Source of the DNA: Acidovorax sp. Leaf191
Lineage (GTDB): Bacteria > Pseudomonadota > Gammaproteobacteria > Burkholderiales > Burkholderiaceae_C
DNA length: 64,000 nt
Assembly (NCBI RefSeq): GCF_001424425.1
Contig: NZ_LMPT01000019.1
Location: forward strand, 1,197,206 to 1,261,205
Direction of reading: 5' to 3'
Both the position numbers and the translations under genes were made by a program. Numbering within the stretch: the stretch's first letter is position 1; every line of letters begins with the position of its first letter. A model generated the notes under the pieces. That model was not told where the DNA came from. It saw only the letters and a list, made by a program, of their open reading frames with translations, and did not search any database. Below are positions 8,728 to 15,796 of the stretch, one piece after another.

Positions 8728-9126
8728 TCAGCCCTTGGACAAGCTTTTCTTGGAGGACTTGCCAGCAGGCTTTTTTGTGACGGTTACCCCATGATCGCGC
8801 TTAAGCACATGGACCACCGCCTCGAAGAACTGCGCTTTCTCCTGCGCCTGCTTCAGCTGCACTTCCAGCTCCTTGATGCGCTGCTCGGGTGTCAGCGGCT
8901 TGACTGGCTCTTGCATGGATACGGCTCCTTTGGAGCCCGATGATGCAGTCTTCCAGTCTTGGCGGCCATGCTTGCGCAGCCAGACCAATACGGTCGAGGC
9001 CCCTTGGATACCGTAGCGCTCCTGAGCTTGCCCGTACGTCAGCTCCCCTCTTTCTACCTGATCCACCACCGCCAGCTTAAAGGCCAGCGTGTAGTCCTTC
9101 TGCGTTCTCTTAACCCATTGATCCAT
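8728..9126 (-). CDS. IS3-family OrfA (HTH transposase subunit)
   Basis: This 132-residue protein opens with KRTQKDYTLAFKLAVVDQVE, the HTH_Tnp_1 domain that binds IS ends. It continues to a coiled-coil leucine-zipper region (RIKELEVQLKQAQEKAQFFEAV) used for OrfA/OrfAB multimers. Near the end a slippery AAAAAAG sits in the right frame for -1 frameshifting into orfB. A paralogue (about 65% identical by eye) lies at 63610-64000. Confidence 0.9.
   Translation of the reverse strand: MDQWVKRTQKDYTLAFKLAVVDQVERGELTYGQAQERYGIQGASTVLVWLRKHGRQDWKTASSGSKGAVSMQEPVKPLTPEQRIKELEVQLKQAQEKAQFFEAVVHVLKRDHGVTVTKKPAGKSSKKSLSKG
8772..8778 (-). promoter_or_regulatory. programmed -1 frameshift heptamer of IS3
   Basis: On the minus strand orfA reads ACA AAA AAG, giving the slippery heptamer A-AAA-AAG. 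A -1 shift continues through KKACWQVLQEKLVQGLSVVR directly into the orfB frame without a stop. This is the known way IS3 elements make the OrfAB transposase. The paralogue at the right edge keeps the same heptamer at 63954-63960. Confidence 0.8.
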
Positions 9127-9204
9127 TTGACTTTCCTTTCCGATGAACAGAAAGGTGTCAACCTCATTTAGGACGGGTCACAGACCAAAAAAAGAAGCCA
9201 CAAT

Positions 9205-9234
9205 AAAAAAGGGACCAGGCCACAGCCTAGTCCC
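9205..9234 (-). terminator. intrinsic terminator
   Basis: On the minus strand a 10-bp stem (9234-9225 with 9220-9211, one mismatch-free G/C-rich arm) closes a 4-base loop and is followed by six T. It lies 39 bases behind the stop of the SH3-like protein gene. Confidence 0.85.
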
Positions 9235-9272
9235 CTTCAACAAGTAGTGGCCAACGCCACATTCGCCAGGCC

Positions 9273-9701
9273 TCACCCCAGCCTGCACAACTCCATGTTT
9301 ACCTTGACGAGCTCTGACTCGTGAACCCACCCGAGGGTGGAGTTCGGACCAAACTCGGCGTCATGGACTCCCTTCAACTGCACCCACTCCTGAAACCGCC
9401 CCACCACCCGCAAGGTAAACCCCTTCATCAGGATCATCTTGGGCTTGGTGTCCTCGTACGGCACAGCAGTCTCAAATACCCGCGTGCCTACAAACACCGT
9501 ACGGTTCTTCACCTCCTTGCTCAGCGGCCGCACGCAAGCCGAAGTCTCCGGCTGTGGTGACTGCGCCCATGCGCCTTGCACCAGCAACGCACACAAAAGG
9601 CCGCCAGCTAGCAATAGGGCAGGGCAGGTAACTCCCTGGAGGTGCCTAGGAATTGCTTTCGTTCCAACATCTTGAACCTGCTTATTTCTTGTTGTCTTCA
9701 T
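9273..9701 (-). CDS. secreted protein with SH3-like fold candidate
   Basis: The 142-residue product has a long N-terminus with a hydrophobic segment (ALLLAGGLLCALLVQGAWA) that looks like a signal peptide. The mature part has two cysteines and a pattern FTLRVVGRFQEWVQLKG...LGWVHESELV, which resembles bacterial SH3 domains used for cell-wall or periplasmic binding. It is the first of several small leftward envelope genes and has a terminator behind it. No firm family assignment can be made from sequence reading alone. Confidence 0.65.
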   Translation of the reverse strand: MKTTRNKQVQDVGTKAIPRHLQGVTCPALLLAGGLLCALLVQGAWAQSPQPETSACVRPLSKEVKNRTVFVGTRVFETAVPYEDTKPKMILMKGFTLRVVGRFQEWVQLKGVHDAEFGPNSTLGWVHESELVKVNMELCRLG

Positions 9702-9725
9702 TGCATAGCTCCTTTCCGCGCCAGA

Positions 9726-10055
9726 TCAGCGCCCGTGTTTCTCAACACACTCGATCAAAGCCTTCGCAAAATCTGCCTGCAGGGTCTGCAGCGGAATCCC
9801 ACCCCGGCTCTCCGCAAACTCATCCAGGTTCTTGAGGTCGTAGCGCTCACCCATCTTGTCCACCGCGCACTGACAGGTCTTCTTGCTACTACCTCCATCG
9901 GTACAGCCCTTGACCATCATCCTTTCAGTCTTGGAGCCAGAACACCCGGCCAAAGCCAATGCGGCTCCCAACGTGATTGCTGTGATCACACCCCTGGACC
10001 CACGGATCCAGCTTTGCAGACCCACTAGCTGCGCCCCCGTCATTCCGAATCGCAT
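9726..10055 (-). CDS. small lipoprotein
   Basis: Start at 10055, with AGGAGGGG upstream. The N-terminus has a hydrophobic stretch ending in the lipobox LAGC (ALALAGC), so it should be lipidated and anchored in the envelope. The remaining 75 residues include three more Cys (KGCTDGGSSKKTCQCAVDK, then LIECVEKHGR) that may form disulfides. It has a short distance to the next gene in the same direction and probably belongs to an operon of small envelope proteins in the element backbone. Confidence 0.7.
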   Translation of the reverse strand: MRFGMTGAQLVGLQSWIRGSRGVITAITLGAALALAGCSGSKTERMMVKGCTDGGSSKKTCQCAVDKMGERYDLKNLDEFAESRGGIPLQTLQADFAKALIECVEKHGR

Positions 10056-10131
10056 AACCCCTCCTTGTGTAAAAAAACGCACGCCCAGCCCTCCAGGCGC
10101 GCTCATCGTTCTGTTCCCAACTCAAAGCCCC

Positions 10132-10266
10132 TCACCGCTTGCCACTATCGGCCATCCCAATCAGCAGCCAGAGCACGATCACTCCCAGCCCGAACCAGAA
10201 GCCCAGCGAGGCAAAGAACAGGTAGACCATCAAACACCCCAGAATCAGCTGAGCCAAGAACGCCAT
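10132..10266 (-). CDS. 44-residue membrane protein
   Basis: An ATG at 10266 follows GAAGGAGCGAGTGCC and opens MAFLAQLILG. Nearly all of the product is hydrophobic, with one or two membrane spans (CLMVYLFFASLGFWFGLGVI, VLWLLIGMAD), and it ends SGKR at a TGA at 10132. It sits between two leftward envelope genes with good ribosome sites. The small size and position suggest a component or accessory of a membrane complex. Confidence 0.6.
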   Translation of the reverse strand: MAFLAQLILGCLMVYLFFASLGFWFGLGVIVLWLLIGMADSGKR

Positions 10267-10288
10267 GGCACTCGCTCCTTCCTAGTGC

Positions 10289-10510
10289 TCAACTGGCCAT
10301 CACAAACGCCACCATGGCCACGATCAGCAAGCCCCCGATGAACTTGCCCAGACCCGGCAAGACCACCACCGGCCACACCAACCCCTGACCCAGGTGATAC
10401 GCAAAACTCCGGTAGGGCTCATCCCCCCAGTTGTTCGCATAAACCGCGTACAGCAGCCCGATCAAGAAATACCCAACCAAAACCCAACGACCCCACGCAA
10501 ACCGCTTCAT
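10289..10510 (-). CDS. small integral membrane protein
   Basis: Start at 10510 behind AGGAGGAGTTGCC. The 73-residue protein has two hydrophobic helices (VLVGYFLIGLLYAVYA and LGKFIGGLLIVAMVAFVMA) separated by a loop with NNWGDEPYRSF. It is followed by the 44-residue membrane gene in the same direction. I do not recognise the family; the context is that of a conjugative-element backbone. Confidence 0.6.
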   Translation of the reverse strand: MKRFAWGRWVLVGYFLIGLLYAVYANNWGDEPYRSFAYHLGQGLVWPVVVLPGLGKFIGGLLIVAMVAFVMAS

Positions 10511-10572
10511 GGCAACTCCTCCTAAAGTTGAAGCACTAACCACTCAAAATCTCCACGGAGCGCGCAAAAGGT

Positions 10573-10595
10573 GATGCAAACTCCGTAGATGCAAA
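10573..10595. promoter_or_regulatory. paired GATGCAAA boxes upstream of the XRE gene
   Basis: GATGCAAA occurs at 10573-10580 and again at 10588-10595, spaced 15 bases. The same box lies inside a palindrome at 11874-11889 before the leftward lipoprotein gene. They sit in the divergent region between the membrane gene (start 10510) and the XRE gene (start 10621) and may be the binding sites of that regulator. Confidence 0.4.
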
Positions 10596-10620
10596 GAAGG
10601 CAAAACCGCATCCTCCGGCG

Positions 10621-10926
10621 GTGTCTGCCAAACCCACGCCCCCGACCCATCTGCCCGACCCGGGCAACGTGCGCGAAGTCCTCGCGTACTGGATTCGGCT
10701 ACTGCGTGTAGAAAAAGGCTGGTCCCAAGAGCGCCTGGCCCACGAGTGCGAACTCGACCGCACCTACGTCTCTGCCGTAGAGCGCTGCCGCTGGAATATC
10801 GCCCTGGCCAACATCGAGCGCCTCGCACAGGCCTTGGGCGTGGAGCCTTGGACCCTGCTCAAACCTCCAGAGCAAGCGACCAAGCCCGCGCGCAAAGCCG
10901 CCCGAAAGCCGACTGCCAAGGTTTGA
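10621..10926 (+). CDS. XRE-family DNA-binding regulator
   Basis: The 101-residue protein has a helix-turn-helix of the Cro/C1 kind (LRVEKGWSQERLAHECELDRTYVSAVERCRWN, residues about 30-60), followed by NIERLAQALGVEPWTLL. It ends in a Lys/Ala/Arg-rich tail that could bind DNA backbone. The start is a GTG at 10621 with only a weak ribosome site; GTG at 10669 is an alternative. It is divergent from the small membrane genes and flanked by GATGCAAA boxes, so it may control them. Confidence 0.8.
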   Translation: MSAKPTPPTHLPDPGNVREVLAYWIRLLRVEKGWSQERLAHECELDRTYVSAVERCRWNIALANIERLAQALGVEPWTLLKPPEQATKPARKAARKPTAKV

Positions 10927-10958
10927 TCCTGCGATCAAGAGGGAAGGGACCAGCACCT

Positions 10959-11843
10959 TCATTGCGAAGTCACCGGCTTCCCATCCCGCGTGAGCGACCC
11001 CTGCTGATACACGAACTCCACCAACTTCTGAGCCGCCTTGCGCTGCTCTTCCTCGGGCTCGAACGGCCCTGCAAACCCCAGCATCCGAATGGACAGCCTG
11101 GGAGCCTGATTCGGCTTCTCCTCGACCACGGCAAACACCAGGTCCGAGCAGGACCCGAACTTCGGAGACACCTGCACCCCCTGGGCCGACACCGCCAGCA
11201 CCTGGAACAGGGCAGGGCAGGCGGTCCCCGACCCACTTTGCAGCAACAGCACATCCTCTGCACCCACCGGCGCATGGCGCACGATGCGCACGGATTCCTC
11301 CTGAGGCGATAGAACGGTTTGCCCGTTTAAAACAACCGAAGAATCTCCCTCCTGCACAGCCACAACCCCAAACCGGGTCTTGACCTGCATCTCAGGCTCC
11401 TCCAGCGCAGACTCCACGCGGGCAGGTCCGGCATCAATGATCCCCAGCCAAGCCGACGGCGAAACACTGAACCCCAACTCACCCAAGACCTTGGTGGCCG
11501 GTGCCTGACTGTCCAGCGGCCTGGCCCGTACCCCCTCGACCAGACACGGCATGTTCTGCACACACTGCGACAAAAGCCGTTCGCCCAGAGCACTCTTTGG
11601 ATCGAACACAAACGCCACGAGATCCCCCGTCTCCGGGCTGACCTCGAACACCGCCCCCTGCTCACCCCGGCGATCCAGCACCCCTGCGATCTCCAGAAAC
11701 CCCGACACCGTCTGCACCGGCAACTCCGGCGCCTCGGCCTCCTTGCGTTGGCAACCGGCCAGCACGCCGACCACACCCAACGCCACCAACGAACCTGCCG
11801 CCAGGCTGCGCGTAAGCCGCAAGCTTCTTCTCATGGATTGCAT
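10959..11843 (-). CDS. lipoprotein of unknown function
   Basis: Start at 11843 behind GAGGGAG. The N-terminus has basic residues, a hydrophobic core and the lipobox LAGC (VLAGCQRKE), so it is a predicted outer-membrane or inner-membrane lipoprotein. The mature part of about 265 residues has no motif I recognise; it contains SGSGTACP and FGSCSDL that may be disulfide-linked. It converges with the XRE gene and has a palindrome with GATGCAAA in front. Confidence 0.7.
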   Translation of the reverse strand: MQSMRRSLRLTRSLAAGSLVALGVVGVLAGCQRKEAEAPELPVQTVSGFLEIAGVLDRRGEQGAVFEVSPETGDLVAFVFDPKSALGERLLSQCVQNMPCLVEGVRARPLDSQAPATKVLGELGFSVSPSAWLGIIDAGPARVESALEEPEMQVKTRFGVVAVQEGDSSVVLNGQTVLSPQEESVRIVRHAPVGAEDVLLLQSGSGTACPALFQVLAVSAQGVQVSPKFGSCSDLVFAVVEEKPNQAPRLSIRMLGFAGPFEPEEEQRKAAQKLVEFVYQQGSLTRDGKPVTSQ

Positions 11844-11873
11844 AAAACTCCCTCTCTGATGCTAAATGATATG

Positions 11874-11889
11874 TGATGCAAATGCATCA
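11874..11889. promoter_or_regulatory. palindrome TGATGCA-AA-TGCATCA
   Basis: Seven-base arms (11874-11880, 11883-11889) flank AA. It lies 31 bases upstream of the lipoprotein start at 11843. It shares GATGCAAA with the region before the XRE gene, and so could be an operator of that regulator. Confidence 0.45.
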
Positions 11890-12121
11890 ATTGAACGCCA
11901 ACCAAAGACCATCGGTTGACCGATTGCTGAACGGGCAGGGATGGGGAAGTGGCTGCGAGATCTTTGCCGCAGCTCAGCCGCTACCGTGTGAGATGTTCCA
12001 TATGGAGCGAGAACATCCCTGCCCGTGACCAGCTTCCCCCGTGGACCTGCACAAACTCCGTTGCCTTGGTACGATCCAAAGCGCACGCAACGAAGACCCC
12101 CACCAAGAACAGATCCCCTGA

Positions 12122-12355
12122 GTGAAGAACCTCAGCGCCTCCATCTCGATGAACCCGTCCACCGCCAGGAACTGCTGCGGCTACTGTGGTGCCACCAGCT
12201 ACCACCGCGTGCTCGCACGCGATGACGCCGGAGTCATGCGCTACACCGAAGCCCTGCGTTGCACAGGTTGCGGCCGGGAATACGCCAACCTGCAGGTATG
12301 GCGCCAGGGCGACACCCAAGACGCCACGACTCCTCCCGTTGCAACTGCCAACTGA
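12122..12355 (+). CDS. zinc-ribbon protein
   Basis: The 77-residue protein has two CxxC pairs, CGYCG and CTGCG, about 35 residues apart, in the layout of a zinc ribbon (CGYCGATSYHRVL... LRCTGCGREYANLQVW). It starts with GTG at 12122 or ATG at 12149. Zinc ribbons of this kind are common in conjugative-element backbones as small DNA- or protein-binding factors. It runs rightward, followed by a repeat and an H-NS-like gene. Confidence 0.65.
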   Translation: MKNLSASISMNPSTARNCCGYCGATSYHRVLARDDAGVMRYTEALRCTGCGREYANLQVWRQGDTQDATTPPVATAN

Positions 12356-12425
12356 GCATTCCTGGGCTCCGGTTCGCGTAGAGTGCTTCCTGTGCCTAAA
12401 GGGTCCTCCTTGGACCCAATCACAA

Positions 12426-12454
12426 CACTCCAGCACTCCAGCACTCCAGCACTC
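12426..12454. repeat. tandem octamer CACTCCAG x3.6
   Basis: The 8-base unit CACTCCAG repeats at 12426, 12434 and 12442 and ends in a partial copy at 12450-12454. It lies 17 bases upstream of the H-NS-like gene start, just outside the ribosome site. It could be a slippage-prone microsatellite that varies promoter or leader spacing. Confidence 0.7.
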
Positions 12455-12471
12455 ACTCCCAACGCACCCCC

Positions 12472-12753
12472 ATGTCCAGCTACGCCGAACTCCTCGCCCA
12501 GAAAAAACTCCTCGACGAACAAATCGCCAACGCCAAGAAGGCCGAGTCCGAACAGGCCCTCCAAACCGTCCTGCAACTCGTTCAGGAATTCGGCTTCACG
12601 GCCCAGCAGGTCTTCCCCTGGAAACCGAGCAAACCCAAGAAGAAGGTGGAAGCAAAGTACCGGGATCCCGAGACTGGTGCCACCTGGTCCGGCCGGGGTA
12701 AGCCGCCCCAGTGGATTGCAGGCAAGGAGCGCACTCCCTTTGTGGTTGCCTGA
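12472..12753 (+). CDS. H-NS family nucleoid protein
   Basis: The 93-residue protein has an N-terminal coiled coil (YAELLAQKKLLDEQIANAKKAE) for oligomers. The C-terminal DNA-binding motif, KYRDPETGATWSGRGKPPQW, is the diagnostic H-NS/BpH3 signature with the AT-hook-like GRGKPP. Element-borne H-NS proteins silence AT-rich newly acquired DNA and reduce the fitness cost of the element. A second member lies at 18248-18604. Confidence 0.85.
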   Translation: MSSYAELLAQKKLLDEQIANAKKAESEQALQTVLQLVQEFGFTAQQVFPWKPSKPKKKVEAKYRDPETGATWSGRGKPPQWIAGKERTPFVVA

Positions 12754-12808
12754 TCGGCATCGCAAGAGAGCCAGCCAGTGCGGATGCACTGTCTGAGCTC
12801 TCGCCAGG

Positions 12809-13522
12809 TCACTGGGGGCTCTGGCCTTTGCCGGGAGACAGTGCGATCGCTGAGAGGACCATCCCGCAGTCCAGGTTGCCCTCCAACGTACGCGCCGACC
12901 ACACGCTACGGAACTCCGCCACTCGCATAGCCGCCTCGTGGTACGGATAGGCCCCCGGAGCCAGACACTGGTTGTGCCCCAATCCCCATCCAGGATGCAC
13001 CTGCGTATCCAAGACCAAGAGGCCAGAAGCTTCTGTGCACACCACACTGCCTGATCCATCTCCTGCCGGACTCCAAGGCCCTTCCACACCGACCACGAGC
13101 ATCCATTGAGGAGGAGGGCAGGGCCGGCGAGGGGCTCCCCGCACCTCCCTGGCAATCGACTGCCAGAGCAACAGCACCAGACCCCCACGGTGTACTGCTG
13201 CGTGGCACAGCGCCAGCAAGTCGGAAGGCGCTTGCTCCCAGACCAGCTGAGCATGGAATCCTGGCAGGAGCCGCTGCGCATGGCGCAACACGCCGGCCGC
13301 ACTGGTCACAGTGGGTATCGCAACCCGCTGGCCGGTGAGCAAGGCCACCGCCTGCTGCAGCACCACCGCCCCCGTGCGATGGGGTGGTGCTCGATGTCTC
13401 ACCAAAATCCCCGGCAACACCTTGGCACCCGATTCAGAATCGGGCCCACTGCGATAGCAAGGCACCGTCTCCATCACCAGTCCTACCGCATAGCGCCGAA
13501 CCAGCCCTTCAGGCCCCCGCAT
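12809..13522 (-). CDS. unknown protein translationally coupled to the Gp3-like gene
   Basis: Start at 13522 with AGGGG before it; its first bases overlap the end of the upstream gene by 14 bases, so the two are coupled. The 237 residues are rich in Leu, Val and Ala and have several Cys (LVMETVPCYRSG, SLGHNQCLA-like region). There is no catalytic motif I can name. Its position as the last gene of the recombination block suggests a partner or regulator of the Gp3-like factor. It converges with the H-NS gene. Confidence 0.55.
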   Translation of the reverse strand: MRGPEGLVRRYAVGLVMETVPCYRSGPDSESGAKVLPGILVRHRAPPHRTGAVVLQQAVALLTGQRVAIPTVTSAAGVLRHAQRLLPGFHAQLVWEQAPSDLLALCHAAVHRGGLVLLLWQSIAREVRGAPRRPCPPPQWMLVVGVEGPWSPAGDGSGSVVCTEASGLLVLDTQVHPGWGLGHNQCLAPGAYPYHEAAMRVAEFRSVWSARTLEGNLDCGMVLSAIALSPGKGQSPQ

Positions 13523-14483
13523 GGGAAGCCCCTGGATCACCCGTTGCGGTGGAACGCACTCCCAGAGCCTCCTGCTTGCGATGCAGCTTGCCGCGCAGCG
13601 AGATCGGCGCGGGTGCTTGCTCCGTTCCACCATCTCCATTCGTATCGGAATCCGGATAGAACTCCTCGACGACGTCCACCCCTTCCTCTTCCGATTCCTC
13701 GAACTCCCCTAGGGCCAAACCCTGGCGTGCCGCTTCATCGAGCGCCACCTGATCCAGACCCAGCGCAGCCTGTTGCTCGCGTTCCTGCCGTGTCAATGCC
13801 ACGACCTGGGCCAAGCTGCTTCCCGCTCTCAGCGTCAGATCCACGTAGTAGATCGGCGTGCGGTGTGACAGCGTCGTGGACTTGCCCCGCAGCCGAAGCT
13901 CCAAGGGCAATCCCGCCAACAATCCACCCGACACAGCAAACAGATACCGCAGCCGAGCCGACAGCGTCCGGATGCTGTTGAAGCCCGTCGTCCGAAACAC
14001 AAAGCTGCCCAGTTCATCGCCACTCATACCCGCCATACCTGCTTCGGTATTCCCCTCAGCCTCCACCCGCACATGCAGCCGTCCATACGGCTTGCAGTTC
14101 CCGTCTTGGGCCAGCGGACACACCGCAGGCGAAGGGCAGGGCAGGGACTGCATCCCCGACAGGGTCACCCGCTTGCAGCTTTCTCCATCTCCAACACACA
14201 GAGGTCGTCCCGTGGCCCGATCAAACATTGTGTAGTTCGCCCTGAGGCTCAGGTCCGGATCGTCAAACAGCAGCCGCACCGGAATGCTGCGCAGCTTGGT
14301 CCCCGGCTCCTTGCGCAACTGGGCATCTACCGGATGTAGCACCCACCCCTCCTTGTTCTGCACCTGGCTGGTCAGCGTGAACTCATCGTCCTTCTCAGGC
14401 AGGCGACGTCCTGCCTTCTCCACCACCCGCCCAATCGCAATGCGCCCGATCACGGGCGGTGTCAAAGCCAAACCTTTGAGCAT
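13509..14483 (-). CDS. Gp3-like recombination directionality factor / metal-binding protein
   Basis: Start at 14483, behind AAGGAG. The 324-residue protein has the pattern RLLFDDPDLSLRANYTMFD...GRPLCVGDGESCKR, then a four-cysteine region (LPCPSPAVCPLAQDGNCKPYG) and GSFVFRTTGFNSIRTLSARL. This is the layout of the Gp3-like family, known for phage recombination directionality factors and often annotated as 'hydrolase or metal-binding protein' in conjugative elements. The cysteines may bind zinc. An acidic stretch (EFEESEEEGVDVVEEF) lies near the end. Next to YqaJ and DUF932 it probably works in homologous or site-specific recombination of the element. Confidence 0.65.
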   Translation of the reverse strand: MLKGLALTPPVIGRIAIGRVVEKAGRRLPEKDDEFTLTSQVQNKEGWVLHPVDAQLRKEPGTKLRSIPVRLLFDDPDLSLRANYTMFDRATGRPLCVGDGESCKRVTLSGMQSLPCPSPAVCPLAQDGNCKPYGRLHVRVEAEGNTEAGMAGMSGDELGSFVFRTTGFNSIRTLSARLRYLFAVSGGLLAGLPLELRLRGKSTTLSHRTPIYYVDLTLRAGSSLAQVVALTRQEREQQAALGLDQVALDEAARQGLALGEFEESEEEGVDVVEEFYPDSDTNGDGGTEQAPAPISLRGKLHRKQEALGVRSTATGDPGASHAGA

Positions 14484-14525
14484 GTGAATCTCCTTGTTGA
14501 ATGTCAAAAAACCCCCCAAAACACA

Positions 14526-14555
14526 ACGGGCCTCACCGTCACCGATGAAGCCCGT
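14526..14555 (-). terminator. terminator between YqaJ and the Gp3-like gene
   Basis: ACGGGC (14526-14531) pairs with GCCCGT (14550-14555), with extra inner pairing. On the minus strand it is followed by TTGTGTTTTGG. It ends the YqaJ transcript (stop at 14618) and lies 43 bases before the next start. Confidence 0.6.
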
Positions 14556-14617
14556 CAGGGGATGCGTTTATGAAAATGAATTGAATGAACCTGGGCCCCG
14601 ATGTCCCCGGCCCACCT

Positions 14618-15631
14618 TCAGGTCTGCACCAAAAACCTCCGACTCCCCGGCTTCGGTACCGTGTAAGCCTTCACGATCTCCGGCTGCTCCTTGGCAAGCC
14701 GCGCCGTATCGAGCTGCGTCCCATCCCGGCTGCGTTTGAAACTCACCTCACCGTTCTCAAACACCGCCCGGCTCGAATCCCCCATACGCTGCTGAATCGT
14801 CTGCTTGAGCTGCGCTTCCAGGGCCGTGTTGGTCGCCAGCACCTCCCGCACCGCCAGCAGGTCAGAAAACACCGCCCCCATCACCAGGTCATGTTTGAGA
14901 TTCAAGGTAAAGCCGGTGTCCCGGGGATACAGCGCCCGCAAAGCCCGGTCTGCCGAATCCGACCCATCGGCCGGAGGCGCCTGGCCCCGCTCCACATAAC
15001 CCCAGAACTCCCGCTCCAGGGTGATGAGCTGAGCAATCAGCTCCTCATCCCGCTCGATGCGAAAGATCTGCAGCTCCTGGCCCCCGAGCAACACCGCCAC
15101 GTCCGCAGCCTGTTTGCCCGTCACGGCCAACTGGTGCTGCACCTGCAACTGCACATACTCCGGCACCCCATCCCGCCAAAGCCAGGCCCCTTGAATGCCT
15201 GCGGTCTTGCACTCAAGCAACTGGACATCGGGTGCCCCAAGGACCTCCCGGTCGATATTGGCAAGCATCCATGGGTGCTCGGGATGCTGCAGCACCGCAT
15301 TGATACGCCGCACCCGTTTGCCCGTACGGCGGGTGTAGTGCGCCGCCACAATGGGCTCTAGAAGAGCACCCCAGTACATCGGACTCAGATCGTCTGCACC
15401 CCCATCACCCGGCGGGACAGTGGGAGCACGACCGGTCTTCTCCATCCACAACTCCAGCATCGACTGGTAGGGATTGAGCCCCACCGCCGCCGCAGCATCC
15501 GAACTGCCAATGCCTCCTTTGCGGACCTGCAACCACTGATCGCGATCCAGGTCTTGGGTCTTGACCAGCCGAAGGGCAGGGCGGGGTTTGGTGGGAGATG
15601 AACCCACCGGTGAAACAACAGGTTGAACCAT
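14618..15631 (-). CDS. YqaJ-family (lambda-exonuclease-like) recombinase
   Basis: Start at 15631, with AAGGAG upstream. The 337 residues carry the YqaJ/PD-(D/E)XK nuclease core: GIGSSDAAAAVGLNPYQSML near the N-terminus, then ANIDREVLG with the metal-binding Asp and LLECKTA with the E-x-K, followed by QLQVQHQLAVTG with the conserved Gln. Such proteins resect double-stranded DNA ends to give a 3' tail for single-strand annealing. It is bracketed by terminators and stands next to DUF932 and Gp3-like genes, which form a recombination block. Confidence 0.85.
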   Translation of the reverse strand: MVQPVVSPVGSSPTKPRPALRLVKTQDLDRDQWLQVRKGGIGSSDAAAAVGLNPYQSMLELWMEKTGRAPTVPPGDGGADDLSPMYWGALLEPIVAAHYTRRTGKRVRRINAVLQHPEHPWMLANIDREVLGAPDVQLLECKTAGIQGAWLWRDGVPEYVQLQVQHQLAVTGKQAADVAVLLGGQELQIFRIERDEELIAQLITLEREFWGYVERGQAPPADGSDSADRALRALYPRDTGFTLNLKHDLVMGAVFSDLLAVREVLATNTALEAQLKQTIQQRMGDSSRAVFENGEVSFKRSRDGTQLDTARLAKEQPEIVKAYTVPKPGSRRFLVQT

Positions 15632-15678
15632 GCTGACTCCTTGAATGTGAAAAAAACGAATACCAGCACCGCCCCCAG

Positions 15679-15717
15679 AAAAACAAAGACCCCGGTCCAC
15701 TGAAGGAGCCGGGGTCT
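15679..15717 (-). terminator. intrinsic terminator behind the DUF932 gene
   Basis: A nine-base G/C-rich stem (15687-15695 with 15709-15717) is followed on the minus strand by TTTGTTTTT at 15686-15679. It closes the DUF932 transcript and precedes YqaJ. Confidence 0.8.
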
Positions 15718-15796
15718 ATGCCGTTAAGGGCGATGGAGGTGAATGGATAAGGCGCGAGACAAAAAACAGGATGTGCCGCCAGAACGGCAGGCACCA

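Larger units (their letters stand above)
6388..9180 (-). mobile_element. IS3-family insertion sequence, interrupted
   Basis: The 28-base ends at 6388-6415 and 9153-9180 are inverted copies with four mismatches, both beginning TGACCCGTCCT and finishing GGTTGACACCT. The element is flanked by CAG on both sides (6385-6387 and 9181-9183), a 3-bp target duplication. It encodes orfA and orfB on the minus strand and contains an IS30-family element (6711-8161) inside orfB. Without the insertion it would be about 1.34 kb. Confidence 0.9.

Noticed and set aside
12426-12454. CRISPR-like short repeats
   Set aside because: The 8-base units are contiguous without spacers, so this is a microsatellite, not a CRISPR array. 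No other array was seen in the window.
12241-13302. 353-residue open frame on the minus strand
   Set aside because: It overlaps the better supported gene 12809-13522 and the zinc-ribbon and H-NS genes, has low-complexity Arg/Trp/Cys composition and no ribosome site.
13106-13981. 291-residue open frame on the + strand
   Set aside because: It is antisense to the coupled genes at 12809-14483, is Pro/Arg-rich and has no ribosome site.
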